A stretch of 64,000 bases of DNA, taken from NCBI GenBank assembly GCA_949358305.1, contig OX442318.1, positions 14,242,517 through 14,306,516 on the forward strand. Direction: 5' to 3'. A program made the translations under genes and the position numbers. The DNA comes from Strigamia acuminata. Its lineage: Eukaryota; Arthropoda; Chilopoda; Geophilomorpha; Linotaeniidae. Positions 38,231 through 46,605 of the stretch are shown here, piece after piece; the first letter of the stretch is position 1; each line of letters begins with the position of its first letter. The notes beneath the pieces were generated by a model. The model ran no database searches, had not been told where the DNA came from, and worked only from the letters and a program-made list of their open reading frames with translations.

Positions 38231-39217
38231 TGCTGCGATCCGGGTTTTTATCCACTTAATTTCTAATAAATTAAGCAGAAACCGCAGGTGAATGCTTTAA
38301 AAGACTTATATCGCGGCCGAAACTTGTCTAGGGTTAAGTTTACGAAAATAGGAATAAAAAGACAGTTTATTATGGTAATAAAAATCACACAATTATTTAT
38401 TCGGTTTAAATTACAATATATATTAATAATGATTATGAATATCACAAAATGCGACAAGTCGCAAGAATAAAATGAGCGGGAAACAATGAAACAAAGGAAG
38501 GGCTTGCAACGACTGTTGCAAGCTACAAAGCGTCAGAAATGGCGCTTAAACAACGCGATGTTGTTGAGCGAAGGCAAATGTCTTCGTTTTCGGCAAACTC
38601 ACGAACGATGGTCGAAGACGATGGTTCTCGTGGGTTTCTTCCGTAGCTCGTACGACGGCTCGCTGGCGGTGGTTCACGGTCACGGGCGTCCGACTGGCGT
38701 TCGATGGCGGTGGCAACAGTTCGCGCTGCTGCGACGGCGATGGTTCACGTCACTTCGGGAAACTTCTACTTCTCGATTCGATTGCTGGAATTAGCTACGG
38801 CTAATCCAAGCAGAATTGCTGGCTTTGTGCTTTGGGTGGCACAAAGATAGCAGGTGAAACTGAGTTACAACGGTCCTCTATCAATACTTTTCTTTCAGGA
38901 GCAAAAGCAGTGATGTTGAGGTTGTTGTTGTATTTTTCAGAGTCCCGATTTGAGCCAAGGCGTGAGCCCAGCACGCTTCAATATTGCGCAGAAAACCTGC
39001 GCACTTAGCTCAAATGGGTGCAACTAGTGGTTATTACACCATATTGCACCATAACGGCTAATAACCGTTTTCACCCCGGACAACCTGGGGTGATATGTGC
39101 CTAGAGAGGATTTTTCCCCTCGGTCACATGATCTGACTTGGCGTGTGCCACAGTCAAATTAATTAGAAGACAATTAATTTTATCTTCTAAGTTGGTGAAT
39201 ATTTTGAGATCACCACA
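38231..39217 (-). repeat. 3' LTR of element 1
   Basis: Nearly identical to 49719-50705 (offset 11,488; one substitution seen). In sense orientation the polyadenylation signal AATAAA lies at 38366-38371. The LTR is rich in perfect hairpins, for example 38255-38275, 38503-38522, 38823-38846, 38985-39003, 39053-39069 and 39072-39092. A 102-codon frame on the plus strand is antisense and not called. Confidence 0.95.
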
Positions 39218-39230
39218 CATCCCCCCATTT
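39218..39230 (-). promoter_or_regulatory. Polypurine tract of element 1
   Basis: Sense sequence AAATGGGGGGATG directly abuts the 3' LTR. In LTR elements this RNase H-resistant tract primes plus-strand DNA synthesis. Confidence 0.8.
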
Positions 39231-39269
39231 AAGACGAATCTTACATGGAGAGAAAATGAACGAACCAAT

Positions 39270-41552
39270 TTATGATTCGTCCATGTTCTGAGTTCGCTCA
39301 GGCGTCAACGGGCGCATCATGTCCGTGGCGTCGTCCCTCGGATTTGACCGCTCGTTAACCGTACACAGGTCGCGACCTGCGTTTGGTCCGGAGACCATTC
39401 CAGGGTTGACATGAAGCCAAACCTGAATGATCCTCGCCGAGTTAGCTCGGTTGAAGAATCCCAGCGCCGCAAACTCTATCGGATCCTCTGGCGCTAATCG
39501 TGCTCTCAGGAGTCGATCATGGAGCACCGATGGTGGGCTTAACACCCGAATGTGGTCTTCGAGCCACATAAACACCTGCCTCGACAACTTGTGATTGTTG
39601 CTAAGCAGTGTTCGCGTATCCGGCGTCAAATAGAAGTGCGGATACAAGCGCATCAGAGTCTTGAAAGCCGACTCCTTCTTCAGCGGCTTGACCTTCGTCT
39701 CCGGCTTGGCTGGCGGCGGCGGCGGTGGACGTGAGTCTTCCGCCGTGGCATCGTCGAAATGGCTCGGCGAGCCCAAGAAAACCAACGCGGGTGCGGAGGT
39801 TGACGAGGGTGTGACGCCTCGTCCCTGCGCTCGACCAACTCCGGTGAGCTTACGGGGTTCGACTGCCCGTTGAACTCCGGCTGGAGTTTGAGAACTTCCG
39901 GCGTTCTCCGGCCAAAACGAACATCCAGCGCCTTCTTGGGCCGACTGGAAAACAGCTAGTGACGCAGCTGCTGTGGCGCTCGTAACTGAAAGCGGTGTTC
40001 TTCCGGCCATTTGCGCCGTGGCCTTCGCAAAGGACCACTCGGTTCGCAACCGAACGGCGGCCTCTTCTTCGGTCTCGCCGTTTGCTACGACTTGCTTAAT
40101 TAGCTCGGCCAAGATCGTAGGCGGGTCGAGCCGGAGGTGGTACCACAGCTCGACTTTCTTCTCCGACAGGCCCATCGGAGCGGTCCATAAGTATGTAATG
40201 GCCGCCAACGCCTGTCCTGGCGAAGGAAGAACACCAGGGTACAACACCCTAGTCATCCCCGGAATTAGCTGACGCTGAAAATCCATCAGGCGGGGATCAT
40301 CAATGGTATTGATGTCGGAGAGTTCTAGCCTTTCAGCTAGTCTCTGCCAGTCCTTCTGTGACTCGGCGATCTGGGCGCGTTGGTATGCGTCCAGCTTTTG
40401 GAGCACTTCTTGCTGCGCTCTAATGGGTTGCTGCTCGTAGCAGGTCCATTGTGGGCCGAATGACTCACTAAAAAATGGCCGGAGTTGCAGGTTGCTAACT
40501 CCAGCCGGCAAGCGGGAAACATATCCATGTTCGGGCAAGCGGCTAGCGTGTCCAGGTACTGGCACGCTACAGTCGGGAGAGATATCCCCGACAACACGTC
40601 TCATGGCGTATGGAGTAGCCGGGTTGTCCACTTTGAACGTGGAGGCGGTTCGGCTACTTCGGGCGGACTGGATTGTGGAGTCCGATTCGAAACTCAGCGA
40701 GGACGACGAGCCAAACGTCTCTGGTGTCCGTCCTCGTCGCGACTGCGGGCGTAGTGGCTGTGCTTCAGTCGAGTATGGGCGCGATCGCCTCTGTCGCTCT
40801 TCTCGATCGCGGCTCGATTCGCGGAACATCGGTCGGACCGGAACCGGCGGAGGGAGTTGCCCCACCCTCAAATCCTCGTCTTGCGGCGGAGGATTGATGG
40901 CCTCTGGGGCCGGAATTTCATCTTCTCGATAAAAAGGGAGAGCGCAGCGCGCTGGCTCCTCTGCCTCCTGTTCTTGAGCCAGTTGTCGATTTTCGTCGAC
41001 GCGAAGCTGCACTGCGGCAGCTCGGAGTGCTTTCGACGGGAAGAATCCCGGAAAATCATTGAAGCACCCTGCGAGCGCCAACTGGTGGAGCTCGGTTTGT
41101 GTGACGGGAAATTGCGGGTTTCCGTCACGAACGGACTTGCGGTACCGTCGCACGACTTCGCGTTGCGTCGTTTTGAGGTTCTTCCTCAATTGGGTGAGAG
41201 CACCGTAATTAATTCCGGTACTCTTTAGCGCTCTTCTGCGCTCGTGACGCTCTCGTGGCGTCACTGGCCACTGGTTGTGCAGCAACTCTGCTGCAAGCGG
41301 TCCTGGGGGGCTCTCGTCGAGCGTCCACTCGATTTCGTCGACACCGTCCACGTGAAGGCGCTCGATGAATCGACCTCTTGCTCCAAATCCTTGCAGAGCC
41401 GATCTGCTGAAGTCGTGGCGCAGCTTCCACCACGTGTTGTTCGCCGTCTTCAGTCTTCTGATTTTTTCGGGCAATGCCGCTCGAAAAATCAGCGGGTGTT
41501 GGGTCGGCACATGATCGGGGAGCGCAAACGGCGTCTCTCGATCCCTCTCGAT
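39270..41552 (-). CDS. ORF3 main exon, unknown protein of LTR element 1
   Basis: Open for 760 codons after a probable splice acceptor at 41553-41555; the first in-frame ATG would otherwise lie more than 200 codons in. I do not recognise the family. Visible parts: a basic, Trp-containing N-terminal region; an acidic then Pro/Arg/Ser-rich linker; a helical central region with LYPGVLPSPGQALAAITYLW; a poly-Pro stretch; and a C-terminal region containing LSRQVFMWLEDHIRVL. No signal peptide, transmembrane segment or furin-like site is visible, so it does not look like an Env. It is strikingly GC-rich compared with gag and pol, as if acquired separately. It sits after pol and just before the polypurine tract, where envelope or accessory genes lie in other elements. 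It may be a captured gene or an accessory Gag-like protein; function unknown. Confidence 0.75.
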   Translation of the reverse strand: MERDRETPFALPDHVPTQHPLIFRAALPEKIRRLKTANNTWWKLRHDFSRSALQGFGARGRFIERLHVDGVDEIEWTLDESPPGPLAAELLHNQWPVTPRERHERRRALKSTGINYGALTQLRKNLKTTQREVVRRYRKSVRDGNPQFPVTQTELHQLALAGCFNDFPGFFPSKALRAAAVQLRVDENRQLAQEQEAEEPARCALPFYREDEIPAPEAINPPPQDEDLRVGQLPPPVPVRPMFRESSRDREERQRRSRPYSTEAQPLRPQSRRGRTPETFGSSSSLSFESDSTIQSARSSRTASTFKVDNPATPYAMRRVVGDISPDCSVPVPGHASRLPEHGYVSRLPAGVSNLQLRPFFSESFGPQWTCYEQQPIRAQQEVLQKLDAYQRAQIAESQKDWQRLAERLELSDINTIDDPRLMDFQRQLIPGMTRVLYPGVLPSPGQALAAITYLWTAPMGLSEKKVELWYHLRLDPPTILAELIKQVVANGETEEEAAVRLRTEWSFAKATAQMAGRTPLSVTSATAAASLAVFQSAQEGAGCSFWPENAGSSQTPAGVQRAVEPRKLTGVGRAQGRGVTPSSTSAPALVFLGSPSHFDDATAEDSRPPPPPPAKPETKVKPLKKESAFKTLMRLYPHFYLTPDTRTLLSNNHKLSRQVFMWLEDHIRVLSPPSVLHDRLLRARLAPEDPIEFAALGFFNRANSARIIQVWLHVNPGMVSGPNAGRDLCTVNERSNPRDDATDMMRPLTPERTQNMDES

Positions 41553-41824
41553 CTATATTCGAAAAAATAAATAAATAAATTAGTTTATTTAAAAATAAAC
41601 AAATAATTTCTTATTTGAAATATTTTTTTAAGCTTAGCGCTTGTGGCCGTGAGCCACTAAGGGATGTTGGTTGTCATGGCAACTCCCTTTGCACATGCTG
41701 GAAGCACGTGACTTTTATAGCCGCCATTTTTATTTTTTAGCGGCTTGTGTTTGAAGTCAGGAAAAGTGAAATTACTCAATTTTTCTGACTGAAACACCAA
41801 GTGAAAATTATTTTAATAATTTAC
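41553..41824 (-). other. Candidate intron 2 of ORF3
   Basis: Sense 5' end AGG|GTAAAT at 41825/41824. The 3' end is a T-rich tract ending in TATAG at 41553, with a CTAAT branch-like motif about 25 nt upstream. Removing the 272 bp joins the exon at 41825-41914 to the long frame in phase 0 with no stop. Splicing is inferred from sequence only. Confidence 0.55.
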
Positions 41825-41914
41825 CCTCTGTTGTAACGATAATTGGACATCGTTACCGGCTCCTTCCATCGGCGTTTCTTCGTCCGCATGGAGGTTGACT
41901 TCGTCGTCTGCCAT
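41825..41914 (-). CDS. ORF3 first coding exon (30 codons)
   Basis: A short frame begins with ATG (sense) at 41914 and encodes an acidic leader starting MADDEVNLHADEE. It would stop soon after if unspliced, but it runs exactly to a GTAAAT donor in phase with the long ORF3 exon at 41552. Its GC content resembles ORF3 more than the flanking AT-rich sequence. It gives ORF3 a normal ATG start and a total of about 790 aa. The other possibility is translation from a near-cognate GTG at 41510, which I consider less likely. Confidence 0.55.
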
Positions 41915-41952
41915 TCGTTTTCTTTTTCGCGTCGAAAAAGAAATTCTTTCGG

Positions 41953-42018
41953 CTAGAAAGAAGTAATAAACTATATTAAATATATTTATCGAATTTTTCT
42001 TTCAGAAAAATAACTTAC
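41953..42018 (-). other. Candidate intron 1 in the ORF3 leader
   Basis: Sense strand starts GTAAGTTA at 42018 and ends CTTCTTTCTAG at 41953. The 66-bp length and both splice sites are near consensus. The acceptor could equally receive a donor far upstream in a full-length transcript, as retroviral subgenomic mRNAs do. Confidence 0.5.
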
Positions 42019-42256
42019 AGTTTGCTGAATCAATAAAAACTGTCGTGTGGTATCGGAGTCGATGCATCCACTTTGAAACTTATCGGAAAAGTGGCTAAGT
42101 TTGTTGATTGGAGAAACGAACTTGTTTCGGTGACACCGAATGACGTCACAAATTATAACGCATTGTGAACGTTGTCATTCGAGTGTGAACTACGAATGAC
42201 GTCACGGGATTGCCCTCTCGGATCTTTTGGGTAAACCCAAAAGGTGAAAGTCAACG
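42019..42256 (-). promoter_or_regulatory. Possible internal promoter for ORF3
   Basis: Between the pol stop and the first ORF3 splice donor lie two perfect CRE palindromes TGACGTCA (42141-42148 and 42197-42204). There is also a TATA-like TTATAAT (sense, about 42151-42158) and a CCAAT box (sense, 42107-42111). CREB/ATF-family factors bind TGACGTCA. The geometry relative to a start site is not established. Confidence 0.4.
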
Positions 42257-44592
42257 CTATGTCTTGACTCGCGGAACGCGAGATCTCAAGTTGTACTTTG
42301 ACTTTCGCGAAGAACAATCCAACTTGTTTAGATTGTCATCAGCATCGTCTCCAATGTCAGATGAGTTATCTTCTTCATTGTTTGAAATTTTTTCTTTTTC
42401 TAAAAACATTTCCTTTTCTAGATTTTCATCAAGAGAAACATTTTCAAGTCGCTTGTTTATTTCATCGACTTCGTTATTTTTGAGTTTCGATTTTTCACTC
42501 GATTCCGTGTTTTCGACAGGAATTTTGGATAATTCAACATCATCCAAGGTATTAACAATATTTTTTGTTTTTTGACCCACTTCCTCCCCTTCCAGCCAAA
42601 TTTCTTGGTTGAAAACGGGAAAGTACGGCATTAATTCAGTGCCGTGAACAGCTGGATAAATTTTATTATCACTCAGCCGTCGAAGTTGAAAGGCGCCTCC
42701 TTGTAACCTTTTGACAATTACATAAGGCCCATTCCTTTTCGGTGAAATGCCTGCTGCTATTCCTTTAGCGGCATTTGAGAGAATATGAGACTCTCGCCAG
42801 ACTAAATCATTTTGTCTGAAGTTGTCGAATTTCTTATCTGATTTTTCAGCTTCGACACGGCGTCTCAAATCTAAGACGTGAGACATCATATGCTGATACG
42901 TCTCTGCAATTATTGCTTCTAATTTCTGAACATATAAATGCGGATTTTTTGGATCAATGACCAAAATTCCTTCCGGAATTCTTGGATCCCAAGGAATTCT
43001 TAATTCTCGGAAAAAATTCAAGAAAGCTGGAGAATGATCTCTGCCTCTTGTTACAGTTGTTCTCAAACTGAATGCAAATTCGCGTAGATACTCGTCCCAT
43101 TGGTCGTGAATATCTAAATAAATCGAAACTAAATATTTAATATCTCGATTGGTTCTCTCCACAGGATTGCTTTGTGGATGATAAATCGATGTCGGTGTTC
43201 GCGACATGTCGAATTTTTTGCAAAATTCTTTATAGACCTGTGATCGAAATTGTGGTCCATTATCACTTATGATTTGTCTCGGAAATCCGAAAGTCATTGA
43301 TAAGTGATAAATTGTGTTGGCAACTTTTATTGCCGTTGGATTACACATTGGAAATAACTCGGGCCAATGTGTAGCGACATCTACGATGACGCAAATGTGG
43401 GTATTGTTTTTTCTGGTTCTTGGTTTGGGACCAGACAAATCCACACTGAGGCAGTCAAATGGTCCAAATGGTCCAATTTGAGCGCCTTCAATTTCGGTCT
43501 TTGATCTCGGCTTACATGCCTGACATCCTTGACAATGCTGAATAAAACGTGTAATATCACGTTTCATACCTTTCCAGGTATAAACTCTTCGAGTTCTGTA
43601 CATTGTCCTCGCAATGCCTGGGTGGCCGGACAGTGGATGTCCGTGCATCAACCATATGATTTTATAAATCAATTTTCTTGGCACAACAACTTTAAGTGCC
43701 CTACCATCCTCTCCTAGTTCATCGGTAGAGGTAGGATGATAATGGAGTAACATATCTTCTTCAATGAGATAGGTACTCGCGTGTCTTTCAAAATTTCTTC
43801 TTTGAAGACGAGTTACTATGTAACTTGGATATTGCTTATTTAATAAGTAATTGCGAATATATTGGCAAAATTTGTCTGCTTTTTGCTCTGCAATAATGTC
43901 GTCTCTCGTTGGAGGATCACATTCCAATTGTCTAGCAATTTTAGCTGCAAATGCTTTAATTAAAACATTTGTTGTTGGCAGCTCGAATTTTTTAGCCATC
44001 ATAGCTCTTAATTCGACGTCAGGGGTTCCTGACGGATCATGCATGTTAATACAAAAATTGATTAATGCTTGATCGTCTTCATTAACTATTATCGACTTGG
44101 GTAATTCATTCAATTTTCCCATTTGCCAACTTCGGCAAGGAGATGGACAATATGATAATAAATCATCATTATCGCCATCGTCTTCTGGTTCGTCAGGTGC
44201 GCTGACAGGTGCACGAGACAATGCGTCTGCTATTACATTTAGCGGACCTTTGACGTACTGTATTTCGAACGAATACGCCATTAGCTCCATTTGCCAACGA
44301 GCTAATCTGCCCGACGGGTCAGATAACGACATCAACCACTTAAGTGCTTGGTGATCCGTTTGTACAGTGAATGTAGTGTACTCTAAGTATGGGCGAAATT
44401 TGCGCAATCCCCATACTACTGCGAGACATTCTAATTCTGTCACAGTATAATTCTTTTCAGCGGGTTGCAAGCTTCTGCTTGCATACACGCATGGCATTTC
44501 GACTTCTTGGCCATCCACAATTTTCTTTTGTGTAAGGGCTGCACCCAACCCTTGTTTACTGGCGTCAGTATGAACAATAAATGGCATGTACA
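42257..44592 (-). CDS. pol: Pol, downstream part: RNase H, integrase, GPY/F
   Basis: A frame of about 778 codons that continues pol after the small insertion at 44593-44666; its apparent first codon is only where the frame opens. RNase H: TDAS (Asp 10), TELE (Glu 53), QTDH (Asp 80), ADALSR near 123. Integrase: zinc-binding H319-x4-H324 and C354-x2-C357; catalytic D385, D444 (SDNGP), E479 (NPVERT), a DD35E arrangement. A GPY/F module follows at about 620-655, then a long acidic tail with a basic C-terminal end; no chromodomain is visible. The domains degrade the RNA template, and cut and join the cDNA to host DNA. All catalytic residues are present, but the frame is cut off from RT by the insertion. 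Confidence 0.9.
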
Positions 44593-44666
44593 CATATGGA
44601 CAAAAAAATCTTCACATTTGGAACTGAAGTAGCCTGACAGCATGTGAAGATTTTTTTGTCCATAGG
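44593..44666. mobile_element. Tiny hairpin MITE inside pol
   Basis: A perfect 23-bp inverted repeat (44595-44617 and 44642-44664) with a 24-bp spacer sits exactly between RT and RNase H. The hexamer TGTACA flanks it at 44587-44592 and 44667-44672, giving a 74-bp element with 6-bp duplication. Alternatively TA/TA flanks at 44595-44596 and 44663-44664 would make a 66-bp mariner-type insertion. Either way the net gain (80 or 68 bp) shifts the frame by two bases and truncates Pol. Confidence 0.8.
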
Positions 44667-46605
44667 TGTACAAGTCAGGCATCTTCATTGTTTCAGCATT
44701 CGTAAGCAGGTCTTTTATTGCGTCAAATGCTGCTTGATGATGCAGTTCCCAATCGAACTCCGCATCTTTCTTCAAGAGAGGCCTTAGTGGTTCTGCAACC
44801 GTGGCTAAATTCTTGATTAGGCGGTGAAAGAAATTCACCATGCCTAGAAATCTTTGTAATTCCTTAAGATTGGTAGGAGCCGGAAATTGCGTAATTGCAG
44901 CGACTTTTTTAGGGTCTACTGCAAGTCCTTCTACTCCTACTTTGTAGCCTAGAAAAATTAATTCCTTTCTACAGAGATGCGTCTTCCCAGGATGCGCATG
45001 TAAATTAGCTTCTGCCAATTTTTTAAACACTATATCTAAATGTTTAATGTGTTCTTCGAACGATTTGGATACAACAATTATGTCATCCAAATATGCCCAT
45101 GCAAATTTTCTATAAACGTCACCTAAAACTTTTTCCATCAATTCTTGGAAAGTAGTTGGTGCGTTTACTAATCCGAAAGGCATGACTAAAAACATTAGTC
45201 TTCCCATTGGGCTCCAGAAGGCAGTCTTTTCTCTGTCTTCAGGGCGCAATTCTATCTGCCAATATCCCTTGGTCAGATCTATAGTACTGACCCACTCGAA
45301 TTCTCCGATTTCTCGCAGAATTTCCTCAATTGTTGGCATTTGAGGTGGGTTGTACTTAGTATGTGTATTGATGGGGCGAAAATCAATGCACAAGCGTGGG
45401 TCGTTTCCTGGTCGCATGACTAGGACTGGCCGCATTCCGTAATCGCCTTCAGCTTTGACGACTACGCCTTTGTCAATCATGTCTTGACAAAGTTGTCTGA
45501 TTATTTCCCTTTTTTGAGGGTTTATGCTCTTAAAGGGGACACGGATGGGTTTCTCCGTGTCAAGCTCAATTTTGTGCTTAACCAGGTGTGTTTTACCTGG
45601 ATCTTTAGAAATAATCCTTTTATGTTTGGATAACATCTTTTCTAATAATTTGGATTGCTCCAAATTTAAGTTAGCTTCTTCGACTAACTTCTGGATGAAA
45701 TTCTCTTCATCAATTTTGCCTTGAGTTACACTTGCAGCGTAAGCTTTTGCAAAGGTCACAAATGAGGAATCGGGTTCCTCTACTTTCTCCAAATAACGTT
45801 CCAGCAACGCTTGTGGAATGTAGGGTAAATCTGCATCCACAGGTTGCGTGAAATTCCAAGACATCGTCTGTGGATTAGGTTGGATTTTTAATTTATTCAT
45901 AAAATCGCAACCCAATAGTACCATTGGATACTTATTTGGTATTACGATGAACGGATGACGTAACGTGCCATGTGTCCATCGAAATGAAAGATGAATGGTT
46001 CCATCTGGAGTGACTTCTTCACTTGCCGTCGTAACTCTGACACCAGGTCCGATAGGTCGTAGATATTTTTCTAGACCTAATTGATTAATAACTGAAGTGG
46101 CTAGGAAGCTTTTATTCGCTCCTGAGTCCAACATTCCGGTTATTACACCTTTTAACGTTTCTAACTTTAACGTCGGAAGGTCTTGGCTGTTTGGTATTCC
46201 AGCCAGTTTGCACTCAAACTTGCGCAATTTATGATGAATTGTAATTGGAGGCTCCAAAGGCAATTCATCTAATAACTCATTGGTATCAAGAGTTGTAGCT
46301 GCAAATAACTTAATGCACTCCTCAATTCCAGGTGTCTCTGGAACTGAGCTTGGTCTATCATCTTTAATTTCGACTTTATCTTTAATATTGGAAGTGTCTT
46401 CTTCAGTCGGAGTTTCGCCGACAATCTCCTTTTTTAACTCAAGAGATTCTTTTTCTTTTAGTTCTGTTTGACGAATTAATTCATCAATAACTTCTCCAAC
46501 ATCTTCCATTATCTTCAGATTTTCATTCTCTGATTCCGATTTCGGAGGTGACGCAGCGTCCACTAGACCTGATGGATCTGCGTCTACAAGTTTTTTCGAA
46601 ACATG
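44667..46605 (-). CDS. pol: Pol, upstream part: protease and reverse transcriptase
   Basis: The pol frame is open from about 46605 (overlapping the end of gag) and reads in the -1 frame relative to gag; no ATG is needed because of the frameshift signal at 46590-46596. Counting from codon 46561-46563: an acidic N-terminal segment, aspartic protease with DSGA at 146-149, RT with the catalytic Asp in STIDLTKGYWQI (about 427-438), MPFGLVNAP (461-469) and YLDD (491-494), then the thumb/connection region. Reverse transcriptase copies the genomic RNA from the tRNA primer. Past 44667 the frame runs through the hairpin insertion and unrelated codons to a stop at 44440-44442, so this copy lacks RNase H and integrase in frame. 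Confidence 0.92.
46550..46605 (-). promoter_or_regulatory. Programmed -1 frameshift signal, gag to pol
   Basis: The sense heptamer A AAA AAC (plus 46590-46596) lies in the correct phase of gag, two codons before the gag stop (46584-46586). Slipping back one base enters the pol frame exactly. Five nucleotides downstream begins a stem: GACGCAG (46578-46584) pairs with CTGCGTC (46550-46556), and TCC/GGA can extend it inside. Slippery site plus downstream structure is the standard retroviral arrangement; it sets the Gag:Gag-Pol ratio. Confidence 0.85.

Noticed and set aside
38486-38794. 102-codon plus-strand frame in the LTR, also present at 49974-50282
   Set aside because: It appears twice only because the LTR is duplicated. 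It is antisense to the element and has no domain.
39552-41570. Several plus-strand frames opposite ORF3
   Set aside because: Shadow frames caused by the high GC content of ORF3.
39270-41914. ORF3 as an envelope protein
   Set aside because: No signal peptide, transmembrane helix or cleavage site is visible; position alone is not enough.
44440-44666. Downstream 70 or so codons of the RT frame as a genuine C-terminus
   Set aside because: They are hairpin insertion sequence plus out-of-frame RNase H codons.
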